From the NCBI GenBank assembly GCA_947501695.1, contig CANMWO010000002.1:637327-701326 (forward strand): a stretch of DNA of 64,000 bases. Direction: 5' to 3'. A program made the position numbers and the translations under genes. Numbering within the stretch: position 1 is the first letter of the stretch; each line of letters starts with the position of its first letter. Source of the stretch: an uncultured Sphingomonadaceae bacterium. Its GTDB lineage: Bacteria; Pseudomonadota; Alphaproteobacteria; Sphingomonadales; Sphingomonadaceae. Positions 35,304 through 44,376 of the stretch are shown here, piece by piece. The notes below the pieces were generated by a model. The model ran no database searches. It was given only the letters and a program-made list of their open reading frames with translations, and had not been told where the DNA came from.

Positions 35304-35780
35304 ATGATTACATTGAACGTTAACGGTCAGGCAAAAGAAGTCGATGTCGACCCGGCAACACCTATTCTTTGGGTAGTCCGCGAAAATCTGAAAATGACTG
35401 GCACCAAATTTGGTTGCGGCGTCGCGCTTTGCGGAGCTTGTACTGTGCATCTGGATGGCAAACCGATACGCTCTTGCTCCACACCTGTTTCCGAAGCCGA
35501 TGGCAAAGCGATTACGACCATTGAAGGGCTTGCGGAAGAAGACGGAACATTTAGCAAAGTTCAGCAGGCATGGGTTGATCAGCAAGTGGCGCAATGCGGC
35601 TATTGCCAGTCGGGCCAGATCATGTCGGCCACTGCCTTGCTTAAAAATAATTCCAATCCCAGCGACGAACAAATTGATGCCGCCATGGCGGGCAATATCT
35701 GCCGCTGCGGGACTTATGTCCGGATACGCAAGGCGATAAAGACCGCCGCTGGCGCGCCCTCTGAAACGCAGGAGGCTTGA
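35304..35780 (+). CDS. iorA: [2Fe-2S] subunit of an IorAB-type molybdenum hydroxylase
   Basis: 158 residues. N-terminal plant-type [2Fe-2S] site ([13 protein letters not shown] and a later RSCSTP) and C-terminal second cluster ([16 protein letters not shown]), the layout of xanthine-oxidase-family small subunits. Overlaps the large-subunit region by the TGA at 35778 and is 2 bases before its ATG. Electrons pass from the Mo site of the large subunit through these two clusters to the cytochrome encoded downstream (inference). Confidence 0.9.
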   Translation: MITLNVNGQAKEVDVDPATPILWVVRENLKMTGTKFGCGVALCGACTVHLDGKPIRSCSTPVSEADGKAITTIEGLAEEDGTFSKVQQAWVDQQVAQCGYCQSGQIMSATALLKNNSNPSDEQIDAAMAGNICRCGTYVRIRKAIKTAAGAPSETQEA

Positions 35781-35782
35781 TC

Positions 35783-38026
35783 ATGGCAGATAAGCAGATT
35801 TCCAAAACAGCTCCTAAAAAAGGCAAATGGACACGCCGCGCCTTCATTGGCGCCGGTGTTGTCGCTGGTGGTGCACTAGTCGTAGGCGTTGCTGTCCGCC
35901 CAGGCAATCCGATTGACCGACTCAGCCCGATGCTGGCCAAGGGTGACGGCGAACAACTGATTAATGCCTGGGTCAAGATTGATGCAGACAATATCGTCAC
36001 GGCCATCATTCCCCATGTAGAGATGGGTCAGGGCATTTTTACTTCGCTGGCACAGATGCTGGCCGATGAACTGGATGCCGACTGGAGCAAGGTAAAAATC
36101 CTCGAAGCACCGGCAGACGCGAAATATGTTTCGCATGACATTGGCCGCGAATTTCTTGCGCCTAGCCTTGAAGTACCAGCCATATTGGAACCGACGGTCG
36201 GCGGAACCTTTTTGCAACTCGCCACGGCGATGAACTTGCAAATTACAGGCGGCAGTTTCTCCATTCGCGGAACCGGACAGCGCGCGATGCGGGTTGCCGG
36301 AGCGGCTGCGAAAGAAATGCTGCTTGCCGCAGCAGCAGAGGAATGGAATGTTCCCGCCGGTGAACTGCGCGCCGAAAATAGCATGATCTTGCACGACAAG
36401 AGCAGCAAATCAGCCCCTTTTGCAGATTTTGCCGCCGCCGCTGCTGAGCAAGGCCTTCCGAATAAACCCAAGCTAAAATCACCCAAAGATTACAAGCTGA
36501 TGGGCAAGGCCATTGCCCGCACGGATATCCCGGAAAAATCCAACGGCACAGCGCTGTTTGGTATTGATGCGGATTTGCCGGGCATGAAATATGCAGCCGT
36601 AAAAGCGGCACCGGTTGTTGGTGCGACGGTAGAGTCGATGAATGCCGATACCGCCAAAACCATGCCCGGCGTTTTGCAAATCCTGAACATGGGTAATTTT
36701 ATCGCTGTGGTCGCCGATGGCTATTGGCAAGCCGAACAAGCTCTCGGCACAATCGAAGCAAAATATTCCAAAACCGAGGGCGACACGCTGGATCAGGACG
36801 CCTTGTTCAAGCGCTATGCAACCATGCTCGATGAAGCCGGTGACAAAGACGGGGATGTCGAAACCGAAGAAGGCGATGTTGGTGAAGCCTTTGCTAGCGC
36901 GGCGACCAAAGTCGAAGCAGAATATAAAGTCCCGTTCCTCGCCCATGCCACGATGGAGCCAATGAATTGTACCGCCTGGGTGCGTGACGGGAAGTGCGAT
37001 GTCTGGTCCGGCCATCAAGCACCGCTCATGGCGCGCAAAGCGGCCGCCGATACGTTGGGCATTGATATGGATGATGTGACCTATCACAATGCTTATCTTG
37101 GCGGTGGTTTCGGCCGGCGGTCGGAAAATGACGCGATTATCATGGCGACCCGCATTGCCAAAGCGGCGAAATATCCGGTCAAGATGATCTGGTCGCGTGA
37201 AGAAGATACAATGCAAGATCATTATCGCCCATCGGCCACGAGCCGTTTCCAAGGCGGTCTTGATAAGGACGGCAAAGCGGTAAGCTGGAGCAATATCCAC
37301 ACCCATCTCTTCGATCCGCAAGAAGCGCCGACTGTGCCTTATTATAATATTGCCAATCACAAGATTCGTAAGATTGACGTGCCGACACATCTAAGATTCG
37401 GCCCATGGCGGTCTGTTGATCATAGCCAGCATGGCTTTTTCATCGAAAGTTTTGTCGATGAAATGGCTCACGCAGCAGGCAAAGACGGCTATGCGTTCCG
37501 GCGCGAATTGCTCGCCGGATCAGCGCGCCATCTAGCCGTTTTAGACAAGGCCGCTGAAATGTCGGGTTGGGACAAGCCGCTACCCGAAGGCCATGGCCGC
37601 GGTATTGCTTTCGTGCCATCATTTGGCACTATCATTGCCGAAGTGGCCGAGGTCGATATGACCGGCAAAAAACCGAAGGTCAAAAAGATTTTCGTTGCCG
37701 CTGATCCCGGCTTCGCGGTCAACCCTGACGGCTTTGCCGCCCAGATGGAAAGCAGTATCGCCTATGGCTTGACCGCCACGCTTTTCGGCGAAATTTCGGT
37801 CAAGGACGGCGCTGTCCAGCAGAGCAATTTCCATGACTATCCAATCCTGCGCATCAACGAAATGCCGGATGTCGCAGTCGAAATCATCAATGGTGATCAC
37901 AAACGGCTTGGTGGTGCAGGCGAACCGGGATTGCCGCCGCTGGCACCGGCTGTTACCAATGCGATCTTCGCAGCTACTGGCAATCGCGTCCGCGAGCTGC
38001 CACTAAGCAAAGTAGATTTCGCTTAA
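35783..38026 (+). CDS. iorB: Tat-exported molybdopterin subunit of IorAB-type aldehyde / N-heterocycle oxidoreductase
   Basis: 747 residues. Twin-arginine signal [18 protein letters not shown], then duplicated Moco-binding domains with [40 protein letters not shown] and the catalytic Glu in [15 protein letters not shown]. The absence of a separate FAD subunit and the presence of a cytochrome mark it as isoquinoline-1-oxidoreductase/aldehyde dehydrogenase type. ATG 35783 has GGAGG at 7 bases; an in-frame TTG at 35777 is not used. Periplasmic enzyme that hydroxylates an aldehyde or heterocycle. Substrate unknown. Confidence 0.9.
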   Translation: MADKQISKTAPKKGKWTRRAFIGAGVVAGGALVVGVAVRPGNPIDRLSPMLAKGDGEQLINAWVKIDADNIVTAIIPHVEMGQGIFTSLAQMLADELDADWSKVKILEAPADAKYVSHDIGREFLAPSLEVPAILEPTVGGTFLQLATAMNLQITGGSFSIRGTGQRAMRVAGAAAKEMLLAAAAEEWNVPAGELRAENSMILHDKSSKSAPFADFAAAAAEQGLPNKPKLKSPKDYKLMGKAIARTDIPEKSNGTALFGIDADLPGMKYAAVKAAPVVGATVESMNADTAKTMPGVLQILNMGNFIAVVADGYWQAEQALGTIEAKYSKTEGDTLDQDALFKRYATMLDEAGDKDGDVETEEGDVGEAFASAATKVEAEYKVPFLAHATMEPMNCTAWVRDGKCDVWSGHQAPLMARKAAADTLGIDMDDVTYHNAYLGGGFGRRSENDAIIMATRIAKAAKYPVKMIWSREEDTMQDHYRPSATSRFQGGLDKDGKAVSWSNIHTHLFDPQEAPTVPYYNIANHKIRKIDVPTHLRFGPWRSVDHSQHGFFIESFVDEMAHAAGKDGYAFRRELLAGSARHLAVLDKAAEMSGWDKPLPEGHGRGIAFVPSFGTIIAEVAEVDMTGKKPKVKKIFVAADPGFAVNPDGFAAQMESSIAYGLTATLFGEISVKDGAVQQSNFHDYPILRINEMPDVAVEIINGDHKRLGGAGEPGLPPLAPAVTNAIFAATGNRVRELPLSKVDFA

Positions 38027-38060
38027 AGCCATTGGTGCTGACATTTATAAGGATAGATTG

Positions 38061-38534
38061 ATGAAAGTAGTGTTTCGCGCATCCGCGCTTGTTCTGGTAA
38101 CTACTTTGGCAGCCTGCGGGTCCGACCCAGCGCCAGAGCCCACAGAACAGATTGTTGTTCGCGAGCCTGGTGCTGATGTTTCGGATGATGCCGCACCTGA
38201 GCCAGCAGGCGAAGCGACAGACAGCTTGGTTGCAGCCGGCAAATCGGCTTTTAACACATGTATTGCGTGCCATGTTCTAGAAAAAGGCGGCGCTAATCGT
38301 ATCGGCCCCAATCTCTACGGCATTATCGGTCAAGCCGCCGGCAGCGCCGATGGTTTCAAATATTCTGATGCGATGGCATCCTCCGGCATTACCTGGACCA
38401 AGGAAGAACTGGACAGCTATCTCGCAAATCCAGCCGCCAAAGTCCCCGGCACCACGATGATGGCCGGCGCGATCTCTGATGGCAGTCGACGAGAAGCTAT
38501 TATCGCCTATATTGAGGACGCATCCGCCAATTGA
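38061..38534 (+). CDS. Lipoprotein c-type cytochrome, electron acceptor of IorAB
   Basis: 157 residues. Lipoprotein signal with LTTLAACGSD-like lipobox (Cys19), an acidic Pro-rich linker, then a class I cytochrome c domain: haem motif CIACH (67-71), GPNLYGIIGQAAG, and the Met ligand in PGTTMMAG. ATG 38061 rather than TTG 38058. Placement directly after iorB supports it as the periplasmic electron carrier between the Mo enzyme and the respiratory chain. Confidence 0.9.
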   Translation: MKVVFRASALVLVTTLAACGSDPAPEPTEQIVVREPGADVSDDAAPEPAGEATDSLVAAGKSAFNTCIACHVLEKGGANRIGPNLYGIIGQAAGSADGFKYSDAMASSGITWTKEELDSYLANPAAKVPGTTMMAGAISDGSRREAIIAYIEDASAN

Positions 38535-39133
38535 GCGACGCGGCCGGCAAAGGGATCATGCTGGCTCTGCTCGCCGCTGGCCAGTCCCGGCGATTTGGCC
38601 ATAAGGATAAGCTGACCGCCTTGTTGCATGGCAAGATGATAGGCTTGCATGCGGCAGAAACATTGGCCACCCAGCCTTTTGAACACCATGTCATAATAGC
38701 CTCCGATCCAGATCATCCCTGCACCGCAGACTGGAAGGAATTGGGCTATGAAATTGTTACAAATAATCATGCTATCGAGGGGCAATCCACTTCAGTCCGA
38801 TGCGCGGCTCAGCGAGCCGCAGCGTGTGACGCCAGCGCATTGCTCATCTGCCTGGCCGACATGCCTTACATCACCCAACAGCACATCCAGGATCTAACCC
38901 TGAATTTTCAAGATAGTGGAGTAAAGAAGATTGTTGCATCCAGCGATAACAGCAAAGCTATGCCCCCAGCGATCTTCCCTTCGAGCAAATTTGAAGCGCT
39001 TTCAGACTTGCAAGGGGATCAGGGTGCAAGAAAGTTGTTGCAGACCGCGCAACTTGTCACATTGAACGATGATAGCTTGCTAGATATCGACACGCCCGAG
39101 ACTCTCGCAACAGAAAATCGGAAAAGACGCTAA
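38531..39133 (+). CDS. MocA-like molybdenum cofactor cytidylyltransferase
   Basis: 200 residues, NTP-transferase fold. LALLAAGQSRRFGHKDKL is the nucleotide-binding motif, and LADMPYI binds metal. MocA proteins attach CMP to Moco to make the MCD cofactor used by xanthine-oxidase-family enzymes, matching its position in the ior operon. The start is TTG 38531 in a TTGA overlap with the cytochrome stop. Convergent with the next gene, 1 base apart. Confidence 0.85.
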   Translation: MSDAAGKGIMLALLAAGQSRRFGHKDKLTALLHGKMIGLHAAETLATQPFEHHVIIASDPDHPCTADWKELGYEIVTNNHAIEGQSTSVRCAAQRAAACDASALLICLADMPYITQQHIQDLTLNFQDSGVKKIVASSDNSKAMPPAIFPSSKFEALSDLQGDQGARKLLQTAQLVTLNDDSLLDIDTPETLATENRKRR

Positions 39134-39134
39134 T

Positions 39135-39908
39135 TCAGTCCTCAAACAGTTCCACGGCGTCGCGCAACTGAATATCCTCTCGCGCTTCCAATTGTTCTAG
39201 AAACCAATATTTATGCCAAGCGCCGTAAAGGATTAGCACCCGCTTTTCATGACCTTTCAGGCCATCCAATGCGATAGCGATTTTTTTATAATGAGCAGCA
39301 TTGATATTCTGCCAGCCACCCGCCCCCAGATCATCACCAAACATCTTCTCATATACATCTTGCTGGGCTTTTACTGCTCCATCATAGGCCTCGCTATGAA
39401 TGAACAGAGGATCGTCAGAACGCCCGCTGACGGCACTGTTATAAGATGCGATAGCCGCCTGTTGTGCAGCCCAATCTTTCGCCCGCGCTGGGTCTTGCTT
39501 TAGCGTCGCCAAAGCAGCGCGCCGGTCATCGGCAATTTTCTGTGTCCACGCCGCAACGGGAACAATTTCAAAGCCCAGCTCTTGGCGTAGCGGAAAAACG
39601 ACATCGATCAGTTCCGGAAAATCATCGGCTCTGCTTTCCCGCACTTCTCCAAATTTTTCGTAATTTACGGATGCCTTGGCAAAGCGTTCAGGCGGCAGTT
39701 CGACCATTATGATATCAGGATCAAATTTTACGATCGCCGCCTTCAACACCGCCAGCGAATAGGTTTCGCTGCGGCGATGTTGGCCATGAATTGCTCCGAC
39801 GACCGTGACTATATTGATGCCCGGTGCGAGCTTATCCTCTGCCGCCGGTGCAGCGCAAGCGAACAGGGTTGTGAAAAAGGCTAGCGGTAAAAGCCGCAGC
39901 AACCTCAT
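39135..39908 (-). CDS. Lipoprotein of a Tiki/TraB-like superfamily
   Basis: 257 residues. Lipobox-like LFACAAP after a hydrophobic start. The motifs VGAIHGQHRRSE, MVELPPERF and YGAWHKYWF resemble the GxxH, E and H motifs of the Tiki/TraB/ChaN superfamily, which includes proteases and haem-binding proteins. Overlaps the transporter gene upstream by ATGA. Assignment to the superfamily is tentative. Confidence 0.6.
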   Translation of the reverse strand: MRLLRLLPLAFFTTLFACAAPAAEDKLAPGINIVTVVGAIHGQHRRSETYSLAVLKAAIVKFDPDIIMVELPPERFAKASVNYEKFGEVRESRADDFPELIDVVFPLRQELGFEIVPVAAWTQKIADDRRAALATLKQDPARAKDWAAQQAAIASYNSAVSGRSDDPLFIHSEAYDGAVKAQQDVYEKMFGDDLGAGGWQNINAAHYKKIAIALDGLKGHEKRVLILYGAWHKYWFLEQLEAREDIQLRDAVELFED

Positions 39909-40552
39909 CCTCGATCGAGCCGCTTACCAAGCTTCACAAAAAAGACGATCAAGAAAGGCACAAGCACAAAGGACAAGACAACTTTGGCTGTTCCCTGTCC
40001 GAGCAACAATTCGCCAATCGGACGCTCCCCGTAAAAAGCGATGGTGATGAAGATAATCGTGTCAACGACTTGCGACAGGGCGCTTGCGATAGATGCGCGA
40101 AGGGCTATCAGACCGCCCTTCATCCCCGTTAGTCGAGAGAAGATATAGACATTCAAAAACTGTGAGACGCCATAGGCCATAATGCCAGCAAACATCAGTC
40201 GCGAACCTTGCGACAAGATGATTGGAAATGCTTCTTTGGCCGGTTCATACATGCCCGGATCGGTTGGCAATTCTAGCACGATCCGAATCAGAACAATCGC
40301 CGTAATCAACGGGATGAAGCCGAAGCGTACCAGTCGGTTGGCTACCTCCGACCCATGCAATTCTGCCACTGCGCTGGATAACACGACCAGCAACAGAAAC
40401 GGGAAAATGCCAGCTTCTACCGCGAGGGGACCAAGCGCCACCTGCTTTGCCCCCAATATCCCTGCAATACAGGTCATACCGCCATAGAGCACGGCAAAGA
40501 CAAATAGGGAGCGCGGGATGAGGGTATTTTTTACAGCTTCTGTCATCTTCAT
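39905..40552 (-). CDS. yhhQ: Queuosine precursor transporter (VUT / YhhQ family)
   Basis: 215 residues with six or so membrane helices. Family markers: MTCIAGILGAKQVALG, SAVAELHGSEVANRLVRFG and SQVVDTIIFITIAFYGE. YhhQ proteins import 7-cyano-7-deazaguanine or 7-aminomethyl-7-deazaguanine for queuosine synthesis. The start is ATG 40552 (ATG 40546 is also possible). No preQ1 riboswitch motif is visible upstream. Confidence 0.86.
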   Translation of the reverse strand: MKMTEAVKNTLIPRSLFVFAVLYGGMTCIAGILGAKQVALGPLAVEAGIFPFLLLVVLSSAVAELHGSEVANRLVRFGFIPLITAIVLIRIVLELPTDPGMYEPAKEAFPIILSQGSRLMFAGIMAYGVSQFLNVYIFSRLTGMKGGLIALRASIASALSQVVDTIIFITIAFYGERPIGELLLGQGTAKVVLSFVLVPFLIVFFVKLGKRLDRG

Positions 40553-40710
40553 TGCCTAGCGCGGTCTGGATTGAAAAAAAAGTACCAAAAACAAACGGTA
40601 AAAAGGAATCGTGACTCTCGGCCATTTTCCTCTAGGGAAGAATCGATGATATTTTTGGTATGTTTTGACGAGAGGTATCCGGGGGCGAAGGTCGGTCCAA
40701 AGGGGAATTT

Positions 40711-41280
40711 GTGCAGAGACTAGCAGTTTATTGCGGCGCAAGCGCTGGGGGGGACCCAGCTTTCGCCGAGACAGCAAAAAAATTGGGCCAAGTGATGGCC
40801 GAGCGTAATATCGATCTTGTCTTTGGCGGCGGACGTCTGGGCCTGATGGGAATTATTGCCGATTCCGTGCTCGCCGGTGGCGGTAAAGTCTATGGCGTCA
40901 TCCCAGAAATGCTAAAAGACCATGAGGTTGCGCATACCGGCTTGACCGAACTGCATGTCGTGACATCCATGCACGAGCGCAAAGCGAAAATGACCGAGCT
41001 GACCGACGGTTTTGTCGCCATACCTGGCGGCATTGGCACTTTAGACGAGTTGTTTGAAGCATGGACCTGGAAGGCGCTTGGCTATCATGGCAAACCCATC
41101 GGTCTGCTTAACGTTAATGGCTATTGGGATTCCCTGACCGCATTTCTGGACAATGTCGCGGGGCATGGCTTCATGTCATCAGCTCGCCGTGAACAGTTAA
41201 TTTTGAGCGAGGATATCGGCGACATATTGGATCAACTGACATCGGCTTATACCGGAACCAAAGGGGAAGTGACGTGGTGA
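40711..41280 (+). CDS. LOG-family nucleotide 5'-monophosphate phosphoribohydrolase
   Basis: 189 residues. Signature LVFGGGRLGLMG and PGGIGTLDELFEAW (PGGxGT), the Rossmann-like core of LOG proteins that release bases from (cyto)kinin nucleotides or AMP-type nucleotides. It starts with GTG at 40711. It sits immediately upstream of the nupC-2OG oxygenase-udk set and may act in the same nucleotide-salvage context (inference). Confidence 0.88.
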   Translation: MQRLAVYCGASAGGDPAFAETAKKLGQVMAERNIDLVFGGGRLGLMGIIADSVLAGGGKVYGVIPEMLKDHEVAHTGLTELHVVTSMHERKAKMTELTDGFVAIPGGIGTLDELFEAWTWKALGYHGKPIGLLNVNGYWDSLTAFLDNVAGHGFMSSARREQLILSEDIGDILDQLTSAYTGTKGEVTW

Positions 41281-41302
41281 CATTAACCGGGGTAAACCGC
41301 TC

Positions 41303-42538
41303 ATGACTTCTGTTCTAACAAGCATCGCTGGCATGGCAGTCATCCTGTTGCTCGCTTTCACTCTTTCGACTGGACGGCGCAACATCCGGCTTCGCGTCGT
41401 CGCGGCCGCATTTGCATTGCAGGCAGGAATCGCAGTGCTCGTGCTATATGTACCAGCTGGAAAAAATGTCATCGAAGCCATGTCGAGCGGAGTATCCAAC
41501 CTTCTCAGCTATGCCGCCGATGGTACCAATTTCATCTTTGGCCCGCTTGCCAGTCCAGAAATGGGCGGAAACAGTTTCGCCATCGCTGCGCTGCCCGTCA
41601 TCATCTTTTTCTCGGCCCTGATATCCATTCTCTATTATCTTGGCGTGATGCAATTCATCATCAAATGGGTGGGTGGAGGAATCCAGAAAGTTACTGGAAT
41701 ATCAAAAGTCGAATCCCTATGCGCAGCAGCGAATATCTTCGTTGGCCAATCGGAATCTCCATTGGTTATCCGGCCCTATCTGGCGAAGCTTAGCGAGTCC
41801 CAACTCTTCACGGTGATGAGCGTCGGAATGGCCGGTGTCGCTGGGACGATATTGGCCGCCTATGCATCCATGGGCATACGTATTGATTATCTGCTCGCAG
41901 CTGCATTTATGTCAGCGCCTGGCGGTATCTTAATGGCGAAGATTATCATGCCCGACGATCCCGATGCCGAAGCACCGGAAGAACTGGTGGTTGCCGTCGA
42001 TTATGAGGAAGAAAAACCAGCCAATATCATTATGGCCGCCTCAATGGGTGCGCAAACCGGCGTCAAGATAGCGGTCGCGGTCGGCGCCATGGTTCTGGCC
42101 TTTGTCGCGCTGGTCGCGTTGGCCAATGGTATATTAGGCGGGGTCGGTGGTTGGTTTGGTCAGCCGGACCTCAGTTTCCAGCAAATTATTGGCTATGTCT
42201 TTGCGCCCATCATGTTTCTGCTGGGCGTGCCTTGGGAAGAGGCTTTTGCAGCCGGTGGCCTATTCGGCACCAAGGTCGTTCTCAACGAATTTGTGGCCTT
42301 TAGTGATCTCGGCGGATTGGCGGATAGTCTGTCTCCGACGACCGTAGCAATCGTAACCTTTGCGCTATGCGGCTTTGCCAACTTCCTGTCTATCGCCATT
42401 CAACTGGCTGTTACAGGCGGGCTGGCACCGAACCAGCGGCCAGTTATAGCGCGCCTTGGCCTCAGGGCGCTGGCAGCAGGATCGCTTGCGAACCTGATGA
42501 GTGCCGCCTTGGCTGGATTATTATTATCCCTCGGCTGA
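41303..42538 (+). CDS. nupC: NupC-type concentrative nucleoside transporter
   Basis: 411 residues, CNT family. FVGQSESPLVIRPYL and TKVVLNEFVAF (NEFxA) are the nucleoside- and Na+/H+-binding motifs. Many hydrophobic helices. ATG 41303. It imports nucleosides across the inner membrane. First gene of a set with a 2OG oxygenase and uridine kinase 44 and 4 bases apart/overlapping. Confidence 0.9.
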   Translation: MTSVLTSIAGMAVILLLAFTLSTGRRNIRLRVVAAAFALQAGIAVLVLYVPAGKNVIEAMSSGVSNLLSYAADGTNFIFGPLASPEMGGNSFAIAALPVIIFFSALISILYYLGVMQFIIKWVGGGIQKVTGISKVESLCAAANIFVGQSESPLVIRPYLAKLSESQLFTVMSVGMAGVAGTILAAYASMGIRIDYLLAAAFMSAPGGILMAKIIMPDDPDAEAPEELVVAVDYEEEKPANIIMAASMGAQTGVKIAVAVGAMVLAFVALVALANGILGGVGGWFGQPDLSFQQIIGYVFAPIMFLLGVPWEEAFAAGGLFGTKVVLNEFVAFSDLGGLADSLSPTTVAIVTFALCGFANFLSIAIQLAVTGGLAPNQRPVIARLGLRALAAGSLANLMSAALAGLLLSLG

Positions 42539-42581
42539 GCTGATAGATTGACAAACCCGTTTCGCGGAGCATCATAGCGTC

Positions 42582-43526
42582 ATGTCCCAAATCCATGATA
42601 CACTTTCATCCATCTCCCTTGCTTTGGCTGACGAGGATAAAAACGCATTTTCCGATCGCATCGGCCAGTCCTTTTCCGACTGGGGCTTTGCTATTGTTTC
42701 CGACCACGGCATATCAGATGACTTGATCGAAAAAGCAGAACAAATGTCCCGAGCCTTTTTCGCACTACCCGATGATGTGAAACGCAAATATCATATCGCC
42801 GGTGGCGGAGGAGCCCGGGGCTATACTCCGTTTGGGACAGAAGCCGCCAAGGATTCCGATATTCACGACCTTAAAGAATTTTGGCATATTGGTCGACAGC
42901 TACCAAGCGGTCATAAATTTGAACCTTTTATGAGCGCAAATATCTGGCCCAAAGAACTGGATGATTTTCGCGATTGCTATCTGGAACTCTTCGCCGCTTT
43001 TGACCTCGCCGGTCAGCGGATACTGGAAGCCATTGCCCGCTTCCTGAAACTGGAGCCCGATTTTTTTGATGACACGGTGCGTGACGGCAATAGTATTTTA
43101 CGCCTGATCCACTACCCGCCAGTGCCAGCAGATTCGCCCGCCGTACGCGCGGCTGCGCATGAAGATATCAATACGATCACCCTGCTCATCGGTGCAGAAG
43201 AGGCTGGATTGGAATTGCTCGACAAGCAAGGCAACTGGCGGGCCGTGACCCCCAAACCAGGAGAGCTCGCTGTCAATATAGGCGATATGCTCCAACGGTT
43301 GACCAATAACCGATTGCCATCCACAACCCATCGGGTCGTCAACCCTGCGCCAGAACGACGCGGGCATTCGCGCTATTCCATGCCGTTCTTCCTTCATTTT
43401 CGGCCAGACTATCTGATCGAAACTCTATCCGAATGTGTAGATGAAGATAATCCCAATTTCTATCCAGAGCCGATTACGGCCCATGACTATTTGATGGAAC
43501 GTCTGCGCGAAATTGGTTTAGCATGA
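42582..43526 (+). CDS. 2-oxoglutarate/Fe(II) oxygenase, isopenicillin-N-synthase-like
   Basis: 314 residues, double-stranded beta-helix. Iron ligands His193 and Asp195 (AAHEDINTITLL) and His250 (PSTTHRVVN), 2OG-binding Arg264 and Ser266 (HSRYSMPFF). N-terminal DIOX_N part with WGFAIVSDHGI. Family III-type dioxygenase as in thymine hydroxylase and pyrimidine deoxynucleoside 2'-hydroxylase of fungi. It overlaps the uridine kinase gene by ATGA and follows a nucleoside transporter. Nucleoside hydroxylation is an inference from this context. Confidence 0.88.
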   Translation: MSQIHDTLSSISLALADEDKNAFSDRIGQSFSDWGFAIVSDHGISDDLIEKAEQMSRAFFALPDDVKRKYHIAGGGGARGYTPFGTEAAKDSDIHDLKEFWHIGRQLPSGHKFEPFMSANIWPKELDDFRDCYLELFAAFDLAGQRILEAIARFLKLEPDFFDDTVRDGNSILRLIHYPPVPADSPAVRAAAHEDINTITLLIGAEEAGLELLDKQGNWRAVTPKPGELAVNIGDMLQRLTNNRLPSTTHRVVNPAPERRGHSRYSMPFFLHFRPDYLIETLSECVDEDNPNFYPEPITAHDYLMERLREIGLA

Positions 43527-44143
43527 TTCCGAAAGTTGTGGGCATTAGCGGCGGTAGCTGTTCAGGCAAATCAACGCTCGCTGCCCATATCTTTGAAACA
43601 TTAGGGCCGGACCAATGCGTGATCCTTCCACAGGATGACTATTTCTTTGGCTATGGCGATGCTCCGGAAGGCAAAGGCGGTCCTAATTTCGATCATCCCG
43701 ATGCGGTTGATTTTGACAAAATGTACGCACAACTATCACTACTTAAGCAAGGGCAATCGATTGAGCGTCCGCTTTATGATTTCCCGACACATATGCCGAA
43801 GACGGAAACCGAGCTGACCGAGCCGCGGCCGATCATATTAGTTGATGGCATATTGATCCTACATCATGCGCTCCTACGACAGTTATTTGATCTGTCTGTG
43901 TTTGTGCGCTGTGATAGCGCCGTCCGGTTTAAGCGGCGTCTAGAACGTGATGTCAGAGAACGCGGACGAACGGCCGAATCGGTCCGGGAAGTGTTCGCCG
44001 ATCAAGTCGATCCGATGCACGATAAATTTGTCGAACCTTCACACACCCATGCAGACATCGTGATAAATTCGCAACAGTCGGAAACCGTCGCTACGAGCGA
44101 CTTTTCCGCAATTGTAAAATCAATAAGCGATATGATTCAATGA
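43523..44143 (+). CDS. udk: Uridine kinase
   Basis: 206 residues. P-loop GISGGSCSGKST, QDDYF, LYDFPTH and DGILILHH, all conserved in uridine/cytidine kinases. Converts uridine to UMP. ATG 43523 overlaps the oxygenase stop (ATGA). The coupling to the oxygenase is unusual and suggests that the kinase acts on its product (inference). Confidence 0.85.
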   Translation: MIPKVVGISGGSCSGKSTLAAHIFETLGPDQCVILPQDDYFFGYGDAPEGKGGPNFDHPDAVDFDKMYAQLSLLKQGQSIERPLYDFPTHMPKTETELTEPRPIILVDGILILHHALLRQLFDLSVFVRCDSAVRFKRRLERDVRERGRTAESVREVFADQVDPMHDKFVEPSHTHADIVINSQQSETVATSDFSAIVKSISDMIQ

Positions 44144-44207
44144 GATAGGCTCACAGTACTGTAAACTTTATCGATGGGCAGGCCGATATTCCAAGCCCTT
44201 GATAAAC

Positions 44208-44216
44208 TGTGGATAA
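44208..44216 (-). promoter_or_regulatory. Isolated DnaA-box match
   Basis: TGTGGATAA, complement of the consensus DnaA box TTATCCACA, in the 233-base gap between udk and the Oar-like receptor. It stands alone: I see no cluster of boxes or AT-rich unwinding element, so it is not an origin. It may be a chance match or a regulatory site. The rest of this gap shows no gene. Confidence 0.3.
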
Positions 44217-44376
44217 AAATTAAATGTTGCAGCGCAAAATAAAGTCGTTGCGATTGAGACGAAACTGTCATTTTACACCCCTAGGGAGCAGTTCGATTAC
44301 ATAAATCAAAGGACGCCCGCAGCGCCCCCCGATTATGTCCATCAACTGTAGAAGACCGCAAATGGGGAATCTAAAC

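Noticed and set aside
40553-40710. preQ1 riboswitch before the queuosine precursor transporter
   Set aside because: No preQ1-type pseudoknot sequence is visible on the minus strand.
44144-44376. Replication origin
   Set aside because: Only one DnaA box, no box cluster, no unwinding element and no dnaA, dnaN or hemE neighbour; hemB at 54774 is unrelated.
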